A stretch of 7,281 bases of DNA from the NCBI GenBank assembly GCA_934370925.1, contig CAKRNG010000047.1:1-7281 (forward strand), in the 5' to 3' direction. Position 1 is the stretch's first letter. Every line of letters starts with the position of its first letter. Source of the stretch: an uncultured Lacticaseibacillus sp. (lineage in GTDB: Bacteria > Bacillota > Bacilli > Lactobacillales > Lactobacillaceae). Positions 4,470 through 7,281 of the stretch are shown in pieces. Position numbers and translations under genes: made by a program. The notes beneath the pieces are model-generated. The model made no database searches and had not been told where the DNA came from. It saw only the letters and a list, made by a program, of their open reading frames with translations.

Positions 4470-5869
4470 GCCCGGCGCCACCTCGTTCCTTGTGCCGTAT
4501 CTTCCAAAATAATGCCTTGTGCCGTCAATTCATCACGAATCCGGTCGCTGGTTGCCCAATCCTTAGCCGCCCGCGCCGCATCACGTGCTTGAATCTGCGC
4601 GTCCACGTCTGCGTCAAGCAGCTGCGTTTCGAACGTAATGCCAAAAATCAGCATCCACGCATCGAATTTCGCCAGCAGCGCCGTTACGGTATCTGCCTGA
4701 ACGGTTTCGCGCGCACTGTAATCATTCATCAGCTTCACGAGGTCAAAAATCGTGGTCAGACCGTTTTGCACGTTCAAATCGTCATCCATCGCCGTTACAA
4801 ACTGGTCTTCCAGTGCCGTTAACTTCTCAGTCACTTCCGCATCTGCGCCCGCTACCGCCGTGTCAGCGCGGAAACGCAACGCTTCACGCGCAATCTTCAA
4901 CCGGTTCAGGTTCGTCTCGGCCTCATCCAGGTTGCCTTGCGTGTAGCCAATTGGGCGCCGATACTGCGTGGTCGCCATGAAGAACCGCAAAACCTGTGGA
5001 TCCACGGTCTTGATGATGTCGTGAACGGTCACGAAATTACCGAGCGACTTGCTCATCTTCTCTTCGTTGTCGCCCACCGTCACAAACCCGTTGTGCATCC
5101 AGTAGTTTACAAAGCGCTTGCCGGTCTTCGCTTCACTCTGAGCAATTTCATTCTGGTGGTGTGGGAACTCAAGATCCTGTCCACCACCATGAATATCAAT
5201 CGTGTCACCCAGCAGTTTGGTGCTCATCACGGAGCATTCAATGTGCCAGCCCGGACGCCCAGGACCAAATGGCGCATCCCAGGAGATTTCGCCCGCCTTG
5301 GCCTTCTTCCACAGCGCAAAGTCGATGGGATCTTCCTTCCGCGCAGTTTCCGCGTCCACCACGTGCTGACTTGCGCCCTGTTCAAGCTCATCCACATTTT
5401 TGTTCGCAAGCGCGCCGTAATCCTTGGCCTTACGCGCACGGAAATAAACGTCACCGTCGCTTTCGTATGCGTAACCCTTCGCAATTAAGTCCTGGATAAA
5501 GGCAATAATGTCTGGAATCATCTCGCTGGCACGTGGATTCACCGTTGCGGGTTCAATTCCCAGTGCTTTTGTATCTTCCATGAACGCGTCAATATAGCGC
5601 TGCGCCAAGTCGAGTGGCGCAACACCCTCTTCCTTCGCACGGTTAATAATCTTGTCGTCGACGTCCGTAAAGTTCGAAACGTACGTCACCTTGTACCCGC
5701 GATATTCGAAGTACCGCCGAATGGTATCAAAGGCAATTGCCGAACGTGCGTTACCAATATGAATATAGTTATACACGGTGGGACCACAAACATACATGTG
5801 GATTTCACCGGGAACAATTGGTGTAAACGCTTCTTTGGCCCGGGTTAATGTGTTGTAAATTTTTAACAC
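4466..5869 (-). CDS. cysS: Cysteinyl-tRNA synthetase
   Basis: This is a 467-residue class I synthetase that charges tRNA-Cys in the cytosol. The HIGH motif reads HIGN (37-40) and KMSKS is at 271-275. Zinc ligands that recognise cysteine thiol are C28 (MYVCGPT), C212, H237 and E241, in the family arrangement (each of the last three is shifted by three from E. coli). The length is normal. The start is GTG at 5869, preceded by a strong AAAGGAGG seven bases upstream; no ATG nearby fits. The 122-base gap to wecB shows no T-box leader, unlike many Firmicutes cysS genes. A TATGAT at 5897-5902 could be a -10 but lacks a -35. The last bases overlap mrnC. Confidence 0.97.
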   Translation of the reverse strand: MLKIYNTLTRAKEAFTPIVPGEIHMYVCGPTVYNYIHIGNARSAIAFDTIRRYFEYRGYKVTYVSNFTDVDDKIINRAKEEGVAPLDLAQRYIDAFMEDTKALGIEPATVNPRASEMIPDIIAFIQDLIAKGYAYESDGDVYFRARKAKDYGALANKNVDELEQGASQHVVDAETARKEDPIDFALWKKAKAGEISWDAPFGPGRPGWHIECSVMSTKLLGDTIDIHGGGQDLEFPHHQNEIAQSEAKTGKRFVNYWMHNGFVTVGDNEEKMSKSLGNFVTVHDIIKTVDPQVLRFFMATTQYRRPIGYTQGNLDEAETNLNRLKIAREALRFRADTAVAGADAEVTEKLTALEDQFVTAMDDDLNVQNGLTTIFDLVKLMNDYSARETVQADTVTALLAKFDAWMLIFGITFETQLLDADVDAQIQARDAARAAKDWATSDRIRDELTAQGIILEDTAQGTRWRRA

Positions 5870-5991
5870 AATTGGGCCTCCTTTCTTATCTTCCTAATCA
5901 TACATGATGGCACGGTCGTTGCGGGGAAAAATACGTGTGATTAAATAAACAATGTACACCCGTATCCAATTCCCAACATGACCTAACCAAC

Positions 5992-7137
5992 TTACGCTTC
6001 GAATTTCGTTGGTGGCACTTCACGCTGTCCGAAGTCGTACGCAATGGCATCCAAAATTCGTTCAGACGCCTTCCCGTCCCCATAAGGATTCGTGGCGTTC
6101 GCCATTTTTTCATATTCCTGCTGATCATCCAGCAATTGCGTCATGTTCGTGTACACCGCGTCCGGGTCTGTCCCCACCAAACGCAACGTGCCCGCCGCAA
6201 CCCCTTCTGGCCGCTCGGTCGTGTCCCGCAAGACCAACACCGGCTTGCCCAGAGATGGCGCCTCTTCCTGCACACCACCTGAATCGGTCATGATGAGGAA
6301 GCTCCGCGCTGCTAAGTTATGGAAATCAACCACATCGAGCGGATCAATCAAGTGCACGTGTGAATCGTTGCCCAGAATCTCCTGTGCGGCTTCCTGAACA
6401 ACGGGGTTGAGGTGGACCGGATAGATGACTTCAACGTCGTCATGCGCGTCCACGACCTTCTTAATGGCCCGAAAAACGCGGCGCATCGGTTCGCCCTGAT
6501 TCTCGCGCCGGTGCATGGTCACCAGCACCACCCGCTGCCCCGGTTCAATCAGGTTCAGCACGTCATGGTGGTAGTCAGCACTCACCGTTTGCTTGAGTGC
6601 ATCAATCGCGGTATTACCCGTGATGAAAATATTCTTCGCCGGATGATTCTCTTGCAGTAGGTTTGCCTCACTCTGACTTGTTGGGGCAAAGTAAAGGTCA
6701 GAGAGCACATCCGTCAACTGCCGGTTCATTTCTTCAGGGTATGGACTGTACTTATCCCACGTCCGCAATCCTGCTTCGACATGCCCAATCTTGGCCTGAT
6801 GGTAGAAGGCACTAATGCTGGCTGCCAGTGTGGTCGTCGTGTCCCCATGAACCAACACAATATCTGGCTGTTCCTTGTCCATGATGTCCCCCAGCCCTAG
6901 CAATACGTTACTGGTAATCTGGTCAAGCGTTTGGCGTTGCTTCATGATATCCAAGTCATAATCGGGGGTGATTTTGAAAATTTCGAGCACCTGATCCAGC
7001 ATTTGCCGATGCTGTGCCGTCACCACCGTAATGGCCGTGAATTCATCCGAACGTGCCTGCAATGCCTTAACAAGCGGTGCCATCTTAATTGCTTCAGGAC
7101 GCGTTCCAAACACCGTCATTACTTTAATCTTTGCCAT
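5992..7137 (-). CDS. wecB: UDP-N-acetylglucosamine 2-epimerase (non-hydrolysing)
   Basis: This is a 381-residue cytosolic enzyme converting UDP-GlcNAc to UDP-ManNAc, used for teichoic-acid linkage units or exopolysaccharide; the gene is called mnaA in Firmicutes. It has a GT-B fold. GTRPEAIKMAPL (11-22) binds nucleotide, VHGDTTTT (96-103) supplies the acidic D99, and HVEAGLRT (119-126) supplies E121. E135/E136 follow in YPEEMNRQ; MHRREN (208-213) and DSGGVQEEAPSLGKPVL (285-301) are also present. The start was placed at ATG 7137, where AGGAGG lies six bases upstream. The frame is open further to 7209, but an ATG at 7143 directly abuts the Shine-Dalgarno and the added peptide would overlap the promoter. 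It is separated from cysS by 122 bases and probably forms its own transcript. Confidence 0.95.
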   Translation of the reverse strand: MAKIKVMTVFGTRPEAIKMAPLVKALQARSDEFTAITVVTAQHRQMLDQVLEIFKITPDYDLDIMKQRQTLDQITSNVLLGLGDIMDKEQPDIVLVHGDTTTTLAASISAFYHQAKIGHVEAGLRTWDKYSPYPEEMNRQLTDVLSDLYFAPTSQSEANLLQENHPAKNIFITGNTAIDALKQTVSADYHHDVLNLIEPGQRVVLVTMHRRENQGEPMRRVFRAIKKVVDAHDDVEVIYPVHLNPVVQEAAQEILGNDSHVHLIDPLDVVDFHNLAARSFLIMTDSGGVQEEAPSLGKPVLVLRDTTERPEGVAAGTLRLVGTDPDAVYTNMTQLLDDQQEYEKMANATNPYGDGKASERILDAIAYDFGQREVPPTKFEA

Positions 7138-7177
7138 CGTCATCCTCCTACCATCCGTCTGAAAAACCATCAACCTC

Positions 7178-7186
7178 AGTATAACA
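7178..7186 (-). promoter_or_regulatory. Extended -10 promoter for wecB
   Basis: On the minus strand this reads TGTTATACT, an extended -10 with a five-of-six hexamer (TATACT). The start of transcription would fall near 7171, leaving a 33-base leader to the ATG at 7137. The -35 area is weak (TGGAAA-like, 19-base spacing). It supports beginning the CDS at 7137 rather than at the longer frame. Confidence 0.6.
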
Positions 7187-7281
7187 AACTTCAGCACACG
7201 TTTTTCCACTCCGCTTAAATGAAAAAGAAACGCTACGTCGCTCGCGCTCCTTTCGTTGCCTACCTATACGAATCTTCATCA

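Noticed and set aside
5870..5991. T-box leader before cysS
   Set aside because: There is no AGGGTGGNACCGCG-like T-box sequence and the gap is too short for the full structure.
7148..7279. A 43-codon minus-strand frame from an ATG at 7279 into the wecB leader
   Set aside because: It runs across the wecB promoter, has very arginine-rich unnatural composition and no ribosome binding site is visible at the window edge.

Overview
The window looks like chromosomal DNA from a lactobacillus (Lactobacillaceae, Firmicutes) of roughly balanced base composition. The evidence is the run cysS, mrnC, rlmB, sigH-like sigma factor, rpmG, secE, nusG, which is the Bacillota order around the transcription and ribosome genes, together with AGGAGG-type ribosome binding sites and the sequence style of the proteins. 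I cannot name the species. Every gene I accept lies on the minus strand, so transcription runs from high to low coordinates and the + strand carries no convincing protein gene.

Following transcription: wecB/mnaA (UDP-GlcNAc 2-epimerase, 7137-5992) has its own extended -10 promoter. After a 122-base gap come cysS, mrnC and rlmB, whose ends overlap (5869-3146) and which are probably translationally coupled. A 695-base region without genes (2451-3145) follows, filled largely with structured repeats. Then come a competence/SigH-type sigma factor (2450-1887), rpmG with its own promoter (1784-1635) and secE (1623-1453), closed by an intrinsic terminator. A 341-base gap with a repeat fragment and a new promoter separates secE from nusG (1111-569). 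NusG ends at a strong hairpin terminator. A small SMR-family exporter of the Gdx (guanidinium) type follows (453-133), and beyond it is more palindromic DNA to the window edge.

The genes are mostly housekeeping: tRNA charging (CysS), 23S rRNA maturation (MrnC) and methylation (RlmB), ribosomal protein L33, the Sec translocon subunit SecE, and transcription elongation (NusG). The sigma factor probably controls competence-type genes. WecB feeds ManNAc into cell-wall or polysaccharide synthesis, and the SMR protein exports small cations.

The unusual part is the non-coding DNA. Two back-to-back units of 123 and 122 bases (2903-3025 and 3026-3147) share only their ends. Their divergent middles nevertheless fold into the same long bulged hairpin through many compensatory base changes, which is the signature of a selected RNA or single-stranded DNA structure. 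A 109-base hairpin (2716-2824), facing the other way with similar flanking motifs, may be a third member. A 56-base piece overlapping its 3' arm recurs inverted at 1303-1358 between secE and nusG. A weaker relative may lie at the left edge, just downstream of the SMR gene. I do not recognise this as a named family.
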